Shown one piece after another: positions 1 to 7,139 of a DNA stretch of 64,000 bases. Numbering within the stretch: the stretch's first letter is position 1; each line of letters opens with the position of its first letter. The position numbers and the translations under genes were made by a program. The DNA is from Acidovorax sp. 106 (GTDB taxonomy: Bacteria; Pseudomonadota; Gammaproteobacteria; Burkholderiales; Burkholderiaceae_C), in NCBI RefSeq assembly GCF_003663825.1, contig NZ_RCCC01000001.1, positions 2,984,501 to 3,048,500 of the forward strand, given 5' to 3'. The notes below the pieces were generated by a model. The model searched no databases. It was not told the origin of the DNA and saw nothing but the letters and a program-made list of their open reading frames with translations.

Positions 1-228
1 CGTGGTGGGCTCGTCGCTTTCAGCGGCCAGTGGCTCGGGCGCAGCTGGGGCGGGCTCTGGTGTCTCTTGTGCCGCTGGGGCTGCGATCGCCGGTGCCACA
101 TCGGGCGGGGTGGGCGCCGTGGCGCAGCCTGCCAGCCAGACCACGCACAGGCATGAGGCTGCAAGGCCCCAGCGGGCAGCCCAATGTGCTGGGCGGTGAG
201 TCGGCAGGGCGTGCGGTTCAGGAAACAT
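1..228 (-). CDS. QseG-like outer-membrane lipoprotein (partial, N-terminal part only)
   Basis: This gene starts at the ATG at 226-228 and runs off the left edge of the window. It encodes a lipoprotein: a basic stretch, a hydrophobic segment and the lipobox LAGC near residue 36, followed by a Pro/Ala-rich linker. Its start overlaps the end of the upstream sensor kinase by 11 bp, so the two are translationally coupled. In enterobacteria the GlrK/QseE kinase is followed by a small lipoprotein (QseG) and then by the regulator GlrR; the position here fits, but the visible 76 residues are too low in complexity to confirm homology. Lipoprotein is well supported; the QseG assignment is inference from synteny. 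Confidence 0.7.
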   Translation of the reverse strand, partial: MFPEPHALPTHRPAHWAARWGLAASCLCVVWLAGCATAPTPPDVAPAIAAPAAQETPEPAPAAPEPLAAESDEPTT

Positions 229-1675
229 CGGGCAATTCGATTCGGAAAAAAGAGCGGGAGGTATCGCCGGGCATCGGCAGCACCTGCACCCGCCCGCCGT
301 GGGCGTGGATGTATTCCTGCACGATGGACAGCCCGATGCCGGTGCCGCGCACCGCGTTATCAGGCTGGCGCTCACCCCGGTAAAAGGGTTCAAACACATG
401 GGGCCGGTCGGCTGGGGCCACGCCGGGGCCGTCGTCGGTCACATCCACCTGCACCTGCCCGGGCACACGCGACACGGCCAGGCGCACCGTGCCTTGCTCG
501 GGCGAGAAGCGGATGGCGTTAGACAACAGGTTGCCCATGGCCGAGGTGATTTTTTCTGCATCCAGCAGCAGCACGGTGCGCTCGCCGCTCACCTCCACCC
601 GCAGGCTGCGGGCCTGCCATTGCAGGCGCTGTGCCTCCACCAGGTCTTCCAGCAGTGCGATCAGATCGGTCTCGCGCCGCCGCAACTGGCCGGCCTCAAA
701 GGCGGCGGCGTTAAAGCGCAGCAGTGCCTCGATCTCGCTTTGCAGCACCAGGGTGTTCTGGTGCAGGATTTGCGTCACTTCTTTCTGGCCCTCGCTCAAT
801 TCGCCGGTCACGCCGTCCTGCAGCAGGGCCACGCCTTCGCGCAGCGCAGCCAGCGGGGTTTTGAGCTCGTGCGAGACATGGCGCAAAAAGCGCGCCTTGT
901 CGGCGTCCAGCTCCAGCAGCCGCAGGCGCAGCCACTCCAGCTGTTGGCCCACGCGGCGCACGTCGGCGGGGCCGGTGATGGCCACGGGTTGTTCCAGCTG
1001 GTTCTCGCCCAGGCGGCGAATGGCGCGCTCGAGCCGCTTGAAGGGGCGTGCCAGCCCAATGCCCAGCCACAGTGCCAGCACCAGCGCCAGCACAATCGCG
1101 CCCACCAGTTGGTGCATCACGGTGCGGCGGCTGGCGTCTACCCGCGCTTGCAGTTCGCTGGCCTGGCGGGCATTGAGTTCTTGCACCGATTGCGTGATGG
1201 CCGCGTGCAGGGTGTCGAGCGCTACAAACTCTTCGGCCACGCTGCGTTCGCTCTCCAGCGACTGCCAGGGCGGTGCGCGCAGCAAATCGTGCACGGCTTG
1301 CATGCGGGCCTGCCACTGCTGGGCTTGGGCGGGTGGCAGGCCCGCGTCGCTCAGTTGGCGCACGATGCCCTGGGCATCGGCGGCCAGGTCGTCAAAGCTT
1401 TGGCGCAGCAGGGGGTCGTTCAGCACCAGCGATTGCCGGGCCGAGCGTTCCATGGCCTGGCCGCGCTGGTTCAGCGCCTGGGCCGCCACGTTCAGTGCGG
1501 CCGCCTGGGCGGCGCTGGCCTGGCTTTGGCCCATCAGCGTTTCGAGCGTGAACACCGCCCGCAGGGCGCTGGCGCCCAGCAGCCCCGCAATCAGCAAGAA
1601 GGCGAGCAGCAGCAGTTGCTGAAACGATGGGCCGTGCGGGCGAGCCTGCGGGGGGCTCGTGGGGTGTGGGGCCAT
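218..1675 (-). CDS. Membrane sensor histidine kinase, GlrK/QseE-like
   Basis: This is a 485-residue inner-membrane sensor kinase. A first transmembrane helix lies at about residues 19-38, a periplasmic helical region runs to about 185, and a second helix lies at about 189-208. A HAMP-like linker and the phosphoacceptor H-box follow, with SHELKTPLA centred on His269. The N, G1 (DDGPGV) and G2 (GTGIGLS) boxes of the HATPase are intact. The sequence after the H-box (REG..LL..V.G.L...QKEV..IL) is typical of GlrK/QseE. It lies 15 bp after miaB on the same strand and overlaps the downstream lipoprotein. The partner regulator should lie just beyond the left edge. Family confidence is high; the GlrK sub-assignment is moderate. 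Confidence 0.85.
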   Translation of the reverse strand: MAPHPTSPPQARPHGPSFQQLLLLAFLLIAGLLGASALRAVFTLETLMGQSQASAAQAAALNVAAQALNQRGQAMERSARQSLVLNDPLLRQSFDDLAADAQGIVRQLSDAGLPPAQAQQWQARMQAVHDLLRAPPWQSLESERSVAEEFVALDTLHAAITQSVQELNARQASELQARVDASRRTVMHQLVGAIVLALVLALWLGIGLARPFKRLERAIRRLGENQLEQPVAITGPADVRRVGQQLEWLRLRLLELDADKARFLRHVSHELKTPLAALREGVALLQDGVTGELSEGQKEVTQILHQNTLVLQSEIEALLRFNAAAFEAGQLRRRETDLIALLEDLVEAQRLQWQARSLRVEVSGERTVLLLDAEKITSAMGNLLSNAIRFSPEQGTVRLAVSRVPGQVQVDVTDDGPGVAPADRPHVFEPFYRGERQPDNAVRGTGIGLSIVQEYIHAHGGRVQVLPMPGDTSRSFFRIELPDVS

Positions 1676-1690
1676 GCGCTGGGGTGGGGG

Positions 1691-3037
1691 TCAGGCGGTG
1701 AGGGCGGCGCCCTCGCGCACCAGCACCTCGCCGCGCAGGGTGTAGGCCTTGGCTTCGGTGATGGTCACATCTACCATCTGGCCCACCAGGCGGGGCTGGC
1801 CCACAAAGTTGACCACGCGGTTGCACTCGGTGCGGCCCATCAGCTCGGTAGCGTCGCGCTTGGAGGCGCCTTCCACCAAAATGCGCTGCACCGTGCCCAC
1901 ACGGCTTTCGCTGATGGACTTGATGTTGGCGTTGATAACGCCCTGCAGGTGTTGCAAGCGGCGCAGCTTCACGTCGTGCGGCGTGTCGTCGTGCAGGCCC
2001 GCAGCAGGCGTGCCAGGGCGGGGGCTGAAGATGAAGCTGAAGCTGTTGTCGAAGTGGATGTCGTCAATCAACTTCATCATTTTGTTGAAGTCGTCTTCCG
2101 TCTCGCCCGGAAAGCCCACGATGAAGTCGCTGCTCATGGCCAGGTCGGGGCGAATAGCGCGCAGCTTGCGGATGGTGCTCTTGTATTCCATGGCGGTGTA
2201 GCCGCGCTTCATGGCCATCAAAATGCGGTCGCTGCCGTGCTGCACGGGCAGGTGCAAGTGGCTGGCCAGCTTGGGCAGCTTGGTGTAGGCCTCGATCAGC
2301 CGGGGCGTGAACTCGTTGGGGTGGCTGGTGGTGTAGCGAATGCGCTCAATGCCCGGAATGTCCGACACGTATTCGAGCAGCAGCGCAAAATCGGCAATCT
2401 CGGCCGTGCCCCCCATCTTGCCCAGGTAGGCGTTCACGTTCTGGCCCAGTAGGGTGATTTCTTTGACGCCCTGGTCGGCCAGGCCCGCCACTTCCACCAG
2501 CACGTCGTCAAACGGGCGGCTGACTTCTTCGCCCCGGGTGTAGGGCACCACGCAGTAGCTGCAGTATTTGCTGCAGCCTTCCATGATCGACACAAAGGCC
2601 GAGGCACCTTCGACGCGCGCGGGCGGCAGGTGGTCGAACTTTTCAATCTCGGGGAAGCTGATGTCCACCTGCGGCTTGTTCAGCTGTTCGCGCTGGTTCA
2701 GCATCTCGGGCAGGCGGTGCAGGGTTTGCGGGCCAAACACCACGTCCACATAGGGGGCGCGCTTGATGATCTCGGCGCCTTCTTGGCTGGCCACGCAGCC
2801 GCCCACGCCAATCTTCACGCCGCGTGCCTTCAGGTGCTTGATGCGGCCCAGGTCGCTGAAGACCTTCTCTTGCGCCTTTTCGCGCACCGAGCAGGTGTTG
2901 AAGAGGATGAGGTCGGCTTCGTCCACGTTCTGCGTGGGCTCGTAGCCCTGTGCAGCGTTGAGCACGTCGGCCATCTTGTCCGAGTCGTACTCGTTCATCT
3001 GGCAGCCGAAGGTTTTGATAAAGACTTTTTTGGCCAT
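1691..3037 (-). CDS. miaB: tRNA-2-methylthio-N6-dimethylallyladenosine synthase MiaB
   Basis: MiaB is a 448-residue radical-SAM methylthiotransferase that converts i6A37 to ms2i6A37 in tRNAs reading UNN codons. The N-terminal UPF0004 domain carries the second-cluster cysteines (Cys12, Cys49, Cys81). The radical-SAM motif CSKYCSYC places the first cluster at Cys155/159/162, and a TRAM domain ends the protein. The open frame extends 29 codons upstream, but the ATG at 3035-3037 begins the conserved [15 protein letters not shown] start, and an upstream start would add an unrelated tail. Length matches the family. It is followed closely by the sensor kinase on the same strand. Confidence 0.97.
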   Translation of the reverse strand: MAKKVFIKTFGCQMNEYDSDKMADVLNAAQGYEPTQNVDEADLILFNTCSVREKAQEKVFSDLGRIKHLKARGVKIGVGGCVASQEGAEIIKRAPYVDVVFGPQTLHRLPEMLNQREQLNKPQVDISFPEIEKFDHLPPARVEGASAFVSIMEGCSKYCSYCVVPYTRGEEVSRPFDDVLVEVAGLADQGVKEITLLGQNVNAYLGKMGGTAEIADFALLLEYVSDIPGIERIRYTTSHPNEFTPRLIEAYTKLPKLASHLHLPVQHGSDRILMAMKRGYTAMEYKSTIRKLRAIRPDLAMSSDFIVGFPGETEDDFNKMMKLIDDIHFDNSFSFIFSPRPGTPAAGLHDDTPHDVKLRRLQHLQGVINANIKSISESRVGTVQRILVEGASKRDATELMGRTECNRVVNFVGQPRLVGQMVDVTITEAKAYTLRGEVLVREGAALTA

Positions 3038-3125
3038 GGCAATTTCGCAAATAGCAAGCAAACACCGCCGCCCTGGGGCGCGGTGGGATGGGGTGGGGCT
3101 CTGGAAGGCGGCACCAAGAGCCAAA

Positions 3126-3148
3126 GGCGCTGCCGCCGTGGCAGCGCC
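3126..3148 (-). terminator. Hairpin after the small exported-protein gene
   Basis: A perfect 9-bp stem (GGCGCTGCC/GGCAGCGCC) with a 5-nt loop lies just past the stop codon of the 3157-3645 gene. On the minus strand it is followed only by a short T tract (TTT), so it would be a weak intrinsic terminator separating that gene from miaB. Confidence 0.4.
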
Positions 3149-3156
3149 AGGGGGCG

Positions 3157-3645
3157 TTATTTCAGGACGTTGCCCGTGGTCACGTTGCCACCGGTCGTAT
3201 TGATGTTGGTGGTGGTCGTGTCGCTGCCCTTGAGGGGCTTGGAGGCTTCGGCCTCACTCAGGATCCAGGCCGAGTGCAGCATGCCGCTGCTGGCTTCGAT
3301 CACGTAGTTCACCTTGTAGGTCTTGCCGATCACGGTGTGGCGCTGCACCAGCGAGTTTTGGGGGCTGAACAGGCGCATGCCAGGGGCCATGCGGATGTCT
3401 TTGCTGTTGAGCTTGGCCTCTTGCACGCTCACGATGGTGAGTGTGCCGCGCAGGGCGGCTTCAGGGAAGTTGCGCACGTTGCCCAGCGGGTTGACCACCT
3501 GGGCCTGCACGGGCTCAAGCGCCAAGGCGCCCAGCAGGCCGATGAGGGCGGCTGCGGCAAGCAAGGGACGCCACAGGCGCGGGGTGCCTGCCTTGGGAAG
3601 GTTGGTGGTGGCAGGGTGGGGCAGGGTGCAGGGGGATGTGGTCAT
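3157..3645 (-). CDS. Small exported protein of unknown function
   Basis: I do not recognise a named family. The chosen ATG at 3643-3645 gives 162 residues. After a polar N-terminus of about 25 residues comes a hydrophobic segment ending in ALEPVQAQ, a likely Sec signal peptide with an A-X-A-like cleavage site. The mature part is about 110 residues, with no cysteines, a mixed beta-like pattern and a Thr/Asn/Gly-rich C-terminus ([12 protein letters not shown]). An upstream in-frame start would add 30 residues without signal-peptide character. It sits between a TRIC-type channel gene and miaB. Probably a periplasmic protein restricted to related bacteria. Confidence 0.7.
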   Translation of the reverse strand: MTTSPCTLPHPATTNLPKAGTPRLWRPLLAAAALIGLLGALALEPVQAQVVNPLGNVRNFPEAALRGTLTIVSVQEAKLNSKDIRMAPGMRLFSPQNSLVQRHTVIGKTYKVNYVIEASSGMLHSAWILSEAEASKPLKGSDTTTTNINTTGGNVTTGNVLK

Positions 3646-3756
3646 GGGGCGTGTCAGCAATTCGTGGTGTTCATCCAGGGGCTGGGGTGGCGATTTTACG
3701 GCGTTGGCCCTGGCGGGGGCGTTGTTTCGCGGCACGCAGGGGCTTTGTGCGCTGCT

Positions 3757-4398
3757 CTACACCCGCCACGCGGGCAACTGCCAATTGCGCCACAAGGCCA
3801 GGCCCCGCAGCCCGGCCGTCACCAGCACACAGGCCAGCAGCGGGCTCACCACGGCGCCATCGGCCTGGCGCAGCGCGATGTCGGCCCAGCCGCCCGCAAA
3901 GGCGCACAGGGCGTAGGGGCGGTGGTCGCTGAAGGCTTGGGGCACCTCGTTGCACAGCACATCGCGCAGCACGCCGCCAAACACGCCGGTGGTCACGCCC
4001 ATCAGCACGGCTATCAGCGCTGGCATGCCCACGGCGGCGGCCATGTCCACCCCCACAGCGGCAAACAGGCCCAGGCCGATGGCGTCGGGCAGCAGCATGG
4101 CGCGCTCGGTGGGCTCAAAGTGGCGCTGGCGCATGAACAGCATGGCCGCCACGCTCAGCGCCAGAATGCCCCAGACAAACTCGGTGTGGCGCACCCAAAA
4201 GAAGGGGCGCTGGTCCAGCAGCAAATCACGCAGGGTGCCCCCGCCAAAGGCCGACACAAACGCCACCACGCACACGCCCACGGCGTCAAAGCGCTTGCGC
4301 GCCGCCATCATCACGCCCGACAGGGCAAAGGCCACGGTGGCGGCCACTTCCAGCGCCAAGCGCAGCAGTTCAATCCAGGGGGCATCGGTCCATTTCAT
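3757..4398 (-). CDS. Trimeric intracellular cation (TRIC) channel family protein, UPF0126/YadS
   Basis: The 213-residue polytopic membrane protein contains the two-fold pseudo-repeat of the TRIC/UPF0126 family: each half has a three-helix unit with the glycine motif followed by LRD (GGGTLRD near residue 54 and GGVLRD near 141). Seven transmembrane helices are predicted by eye. Bacterial TRIC homologues form homotrimeric cation channels, while YadS-type members have been linked to small-molecule transport; the substrate cannot be read from sequence. The start at 4396-4398 (MKWTDAPW) is preferred over one 13 codons upstream because it begins directly before the first amphipathic helix. Confidence 0.88.
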   Translation of the reverse strand: MKWTDAPWIELLRLALEVAATVAFALSGVMMAARKRFDAVGVCVVAFVSAFGGGTLRDLLLDQRPFFWVRHTEFVWGILALSVAAMLFMRQRHFEPTERAMLLPDAIGLGLFAAVGVDMAAAVGMPALIAVLMGVTTGVFGGVLRDVLCNEVPQAFSDHRPYALCAFAGGWADIALRQADGAVVSPLLACVLVTAGLRGLALWRNWQLPAWRV

Positions 4399-4460
4399 GG
4401 GCGCGATTGTCGTGCCCCGCCCTGTGCTTGTGCCCAAAGTGCGGGTTTTGCGTGGTTTTT

Positions 4461-4516
4461 GCTATTTAATTGATAGCTGCCAGAGCTTGATATGTATGCG
4501 CTGCAGGCCTATTTTT
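4461..4516 (+). repeat. Dispersed AGCGCTT-type repeat, copy A (degenerate)
   Basis: This is a member of the repeat of about 55 bp found in several gaps of this window. It starts GCTATT, continues TGATAGCTGCC and AGAGCTTG, and ends ATTTTT. The dyad (AGCGCTT facing AAGCGCT in better copies) is degraded here. It lies between the TRIC gene and the end of the siderophore operon. Confidence 0.65.
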
Positions 4517-4553
4517 GCCTTATTTGTGCCGTGTTTCGTTCCGGATTGGGCGG

Positions 4554-4907
4554 TCAGCCCAAGGGCAGCAGCACAGCGCCCAGGGCCAGGGCGCAACCGC
4601 CTGCACCCAGCCAGCCCAGCCGTGGGGCCCACAGGCGGGCGGGCGCGGGCCATTGGTTCATGGCCAGCACCAGGGCGCCGCCCAGCACCATCCAGGCGGC
4701 GGCTACCAGGGCCAGCGCGTCTACCCATTGGCCCATGGTCACAGCGGTGCCTCCTTGCAGCGCCAGCGTGGCCAGCACCACGGCGCGGGGGCGGCCCCAG
4801 GCGGCGGGCTCACCCCATGCCCGGGTCGATGTGCCGCGCGCCCATGCCGACAGGCCTAGCAGCGATGCCAGCACGGTGCTCAGGTGCGCAAAGTCGGCCA
4901 GGGTCAT
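4554..4907 (-). CDS. Small membrane protein of the siderophore operon, DUF3325-like
   Basis: The protein has 117 residues and four hydrophobic segments, fitting the DUF3325 family of small membrane proteins that accompany siderophore receptors and PepSY proteins in Beta- and Gammaproteobacteria. The start ATG at 4905-4907 overlaps the stop of the preceding gene in an ATGA arrangement, implying translational coupling. It is the last gene of the operon that starts with the TonB-dependent receptor. The role is presumably in iron-siderophore handling at the inner membrane, but the biochemical function of the family is not established. The DUF3325 call is from memory of length, topology and context. 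Confidence 0.7.
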   Translation of the reverse strand: MTLADFAHLSTVLASLLGLSAWARGTSTRAWGEPAAWGRPRAVVLATLALQGGTAVTMGQWVDALALVAAAWMVLGGALVLAMNQWPAPARLWAPRLGWLGAGGCALALGAVLLPLG

Positions 4908-5752
4908 GCGGTGCTTTCTGTGCCTGGCCGTGGGTTGGGCGTCTGCCCCCGGTGCCGTGCCGTGCCCAGGCTGGTCCGCGCAGCGACGGTCTTTCCCATT
5001 GCCCACATGGGCTGCCACAGGCACAGCGCGGCGGCTACCGCAACCTGCGGCAGCCCAGATTTGTGCGCAAGGCCCACATAGGCCGCCCCGGCCAGCAGCC
5101 ACAGCGCGGCGGCCCAGCGAGGCCACCAGTGCCGCAGCGTGGCTGCTGGCAGTGCCAGAAAAAAGGCAACGAGCAAGCCCGCCATGCCAGAGGGGCGGGC
5201 CGCCCCCGCAGCCACGATGTGCCCCAGCCGGAACGACTCCAGCGCCAAGGCCGCCACCACCACAAAGGGCCAGTGGGGCCAGGCAGCCATGCGCTGCCAC
5301 CACGGGGCGCGAATGGGGGTGGAGTCGGCTTGCGCTGCGTTGACGAAAGCGCCCGCAGCGCCCGCCGCTCGGGTTGCGGCCCGAGGTGCATGAATGCGCG
5401 CTGGGGCCATCACCGCCGCCAGCGCAGCGCATGCCAGCGCACAGGCGCCCAGGCCCGCCAGCAGGCTGCCCGCCAGCGCGGTGCCCAGCGCCAGCCCGCT
5501 CAGCCCCAGCGCCAGCAACGCGGCCCCTGCTGCCCCCAGGGCCACGCGCCACAGCGGCAGCGGCCGCAGCGCCACCCCGGCGGCAGACAGTGCCAGCCAC
5601 AGGCCTATCAAAACCCACACCGTCCAGGTGGGGCGCTGCGCCAGGGCAGGCCAGTGCGGTGGGATGGGGGCCAGATGCAGCGCCATGGCCCCGGCCAGTG
5701 CGACGGCCAGGGTGGCGTGCAGTGCCAGGTAAAAGCGGGTGGGGCGGTTCAT
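4904..5752 (-). CDS. Polytopic membrane protein of the siderophore-uptake operon
   Basis: This is a very Ala/Leu-rich protein of 282 residues with about seven hydrophobic segments and a polar central linker near residues 110-150. The ATG at 5750-5752 (MNRPTRFYLALHATLAV) lies 28 bp after the PepSY gene and puts a membrane helix at the very N-terminus. The gene overlaps the downstream small membrane protein by 4 bp. Proteins in this position are commonly labelled iron uptake protein, but I see no catalytic or metal-binding motif and cannot name the family. Function in iron acquisition is inferred only from the operon. Confidence 0.72.
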   Translation of the reverse strand: MNRPTRFYLALHATLAVALAGAMALHLAPIPPHWPALAQRPTWTVWVLIGLWLALSAAGVALRPLPLWRVALGAAGAALLALGLSGLALGTALAGSLLAGLGACALACAALAAVMAPARIHAPRAATRAAGAAGAFVNAAQADSTPIRAPWWQRMAAWPHWPFVVVAALALESFRLGHIVAAGAARPSGMAGLLVAFFLALPAATLRHWWPRWAAALWLLAGAAYVGLAHKSGLPQVAVAAALCLWQPMWAMGKTVAARTSLGTARHRGQTPNPRPGTESTA

Positions 5753-5780
5753 GGGGCCGAGTGGGGGCGATGTCGATGTG

Positions 5781-6962
5781 TCAGGGCGCCGTGGCGTCAG
5801 CCGTGGCACGCACAGCGGGCCGCGCCACGTGCGCGGGCGCCGCCGTGCGGCGGCGCTGCTGGCGCGAGTCCAGCCAGATCAGGGTGCCAGAGAGGGACAA
5901 AAACGCGGGCGTCATGCCCAGCACAAAGTACAGCCACTTCAGCGTAAGCCCGCCAAAGTCGCCAAAGTGCAGCGGCTCCATCAAGCCATTGAATTGCGAC
6001 CAGAACCCCTGGGTGCGCGGGTCGTGCACGCGGGTCAGTGCGCCGGTGGCCGCGTTGGCCTCGACCCTGGCAGTGCTTAGCAAATGCCCTTGCAGGCTGC
6101 CCGTGAAGGCCACGCTGGCGCTGGCCGTGCCCCAGCGCTGCAGCGATGCGTAGCGCGCTTGCAAGCCCGGGGCTGCTTGCTGCGCGGCGGCGTACAGCGC
6201 ATCCAGCGACACCATGGGTGCCGGGGCGGCCGCAGCCGCTTTGCGAGAGGGTGCCGCTGCGCTGTCGGCCGCTGCCTGCGGGGTGGATGCTGGGGCGGGG
6301 GTGGTCAGGTACTTGAAGCTCTGCTCAAACAGCGGCGCCAGCCCCATCCAGGCGCCCGTGCCCGCAATCAGGATGTGAAAGCCCAGACCCCAGATGCCCA
6401 CGCATTTGTGCAGGTCCGACATCACCACGCGCAGGCTGCGGCCCCAGCGTTGCGTGAACAGCTCGGCCAAAATCTTGCGGTGGATGACGATGCCCGTGCC
6501 AATCAGCACCAGCATGGCCGCCCCCAGAAAGCCCACGATCCACCGCGGCCCGAAGAACAGGAACACATGCAGCATGCGCAGGTACTGGCCGAGCTGGCTG
6601 TCCACCGGGCCCACCACCGCGCCGGTGTCAGCGCGCAGCGCGACCTTGGTGCGGGTGGCGGCCGGTGCCCCAGGCTCGCGCACAAAGGCGAAGTAGTGGG
6701 GGTTGATGGCATCGGGCAGCGCAATGGTCTCCACCATGGCGCCGGGGTAGCGGGCCTGCAGCTGCGCCAGCACGGTGTCCAACGGGGCGGGCGTTTCAGC
6801 ACGCGGCAGCTGGGCCAGCGACGGGTTCGCCCACAGATCAATCTCGTTCTTGAACACCACCACCGAGCCCGAGAAGCACACGATGAACATCAGCAGCCCC
6901 GTGACGATGCCTGCCCACGAGTGCAGGACAAAAAGGCGGTTCAGGGTGCGCTGGCTGGTCAT
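5781..6962 (-). CDS. PepSY-associated membrane protein (iron-regulated, FoxB/PiuB-like)
   Basis: The 393-residue protein has the layout of PepSY_TM proteins. A first helix follows the N-terminal RLFVLHSWAGI motif, then comes a periplasmic PepSY-like stretch, two further helices around residues 140-160 and 190-215, a second periplasmic region and a C-terminal helix with FLSLSGTLIWL. Conserved His residues (in LHSWAG, LHKCVG and the VLHSW/HVFLF region) are typical of family members proposed to reduce ferric siderophores in the periplasm with heme or a quinol. It sits between the receptor gene and two membrane-protein genes and is probably Fur-controlled through the box upstream of the receptor. 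Confidence 0.88.
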   Translation of the reverse strand: MTSQRTLNRLFVLHSWAGIVTGLLMFIVCFSGSVVVFKNEIDLWANPSLAQLPRAETPAPLDTVLAQLQARYPGAMVETIALPDAINPHYFAFVREPGAPAATRTKVALRADTGAVVGPVDSQLGQYLRMLHVFLFFGPRWIVGFLGAAMLVLIGTGIVIHRKILAELFTQRWGRSLRVVMSDLHKCVGIWGLGFHILIAGTGAWMGLAPLFEQSFKYLTTPAPASTPQAAADSAAAPSRKAAAAAPAPMVSLDALYAAAQQAAPGLQARYASLQRWGTASASVAFTGSLQGHLLSTARVEANAATGALTRVHDPRTQGFWSQFNGLMEPLHFGDFGGLTLKWLYFVLGMTPAFLSLSGTLIWLDSRQQRRRTAAPAHVARPAVRATADATAP

Positions 6963-7039
6963 GGGTGGCTTGCTATGGCTGCTATGGGCGGCTTCAGGCC
7001 GCTATGTGCGGTTGTTGGCGGGGCAGTGGTGCGCCCCTA

Positions 7040-7108
7040 CCGTTCGGTCTGGGCTGTCCAAGCCTGAGCGCCTTGCACGAGGCCCTTCGACAGGCTCAGG
7101 GCGAACGG
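7040..7108. repeat. Palindromic intergenic repeat with CCGTTCG/CGAACGG ends
   Basis: An imperfect palindrome lies in the gap between the receptor and PepSY genes. The outer arms are CCGTTCG at 7040-7046 and CGAACGG at 7102-7108, and the inner part pairs GCCTGAGC with GGCTCAGGGC. The half GGCCCTTCGACAGGCTCAGG is a very common dispersed repeat in Comamonadaceae genomes, which I know from general experience. As RNA it would form a long stem between two operon genes and may tune the drop in expression after the receptor. Confidence 0.75.
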
Positions 7109-7139
7109 GGCAAGGGCTCAGTGCCTGGCAAAACGGCGG

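Noticed and set aside
299..2452. 717-codon open frame on the plus strand
   Set aside because: It is the antisense of the sensor kinase and miaB. High GC leaves long open frames opposite real genes. Its translation is His/Gln/Ala-rich without any domain.
4554..5618. 354-codon minus-strand frame joining two genes
   Set aside because: Only its last 117 codons, from 4907, form a plausible membrane protein. The upstream part is an off-frame reading of the 4904-5752 gene, which has the better start and membrane pattern.
3950..5947. 665-codon open frame on the plus strand
   Set aside because: It is antisense to the TRIC gene and the siderophore operon genes, and the translation is low-complexity Arg/Pro/Gln-rich. 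The minus-strand genes have domains and coupled starts.
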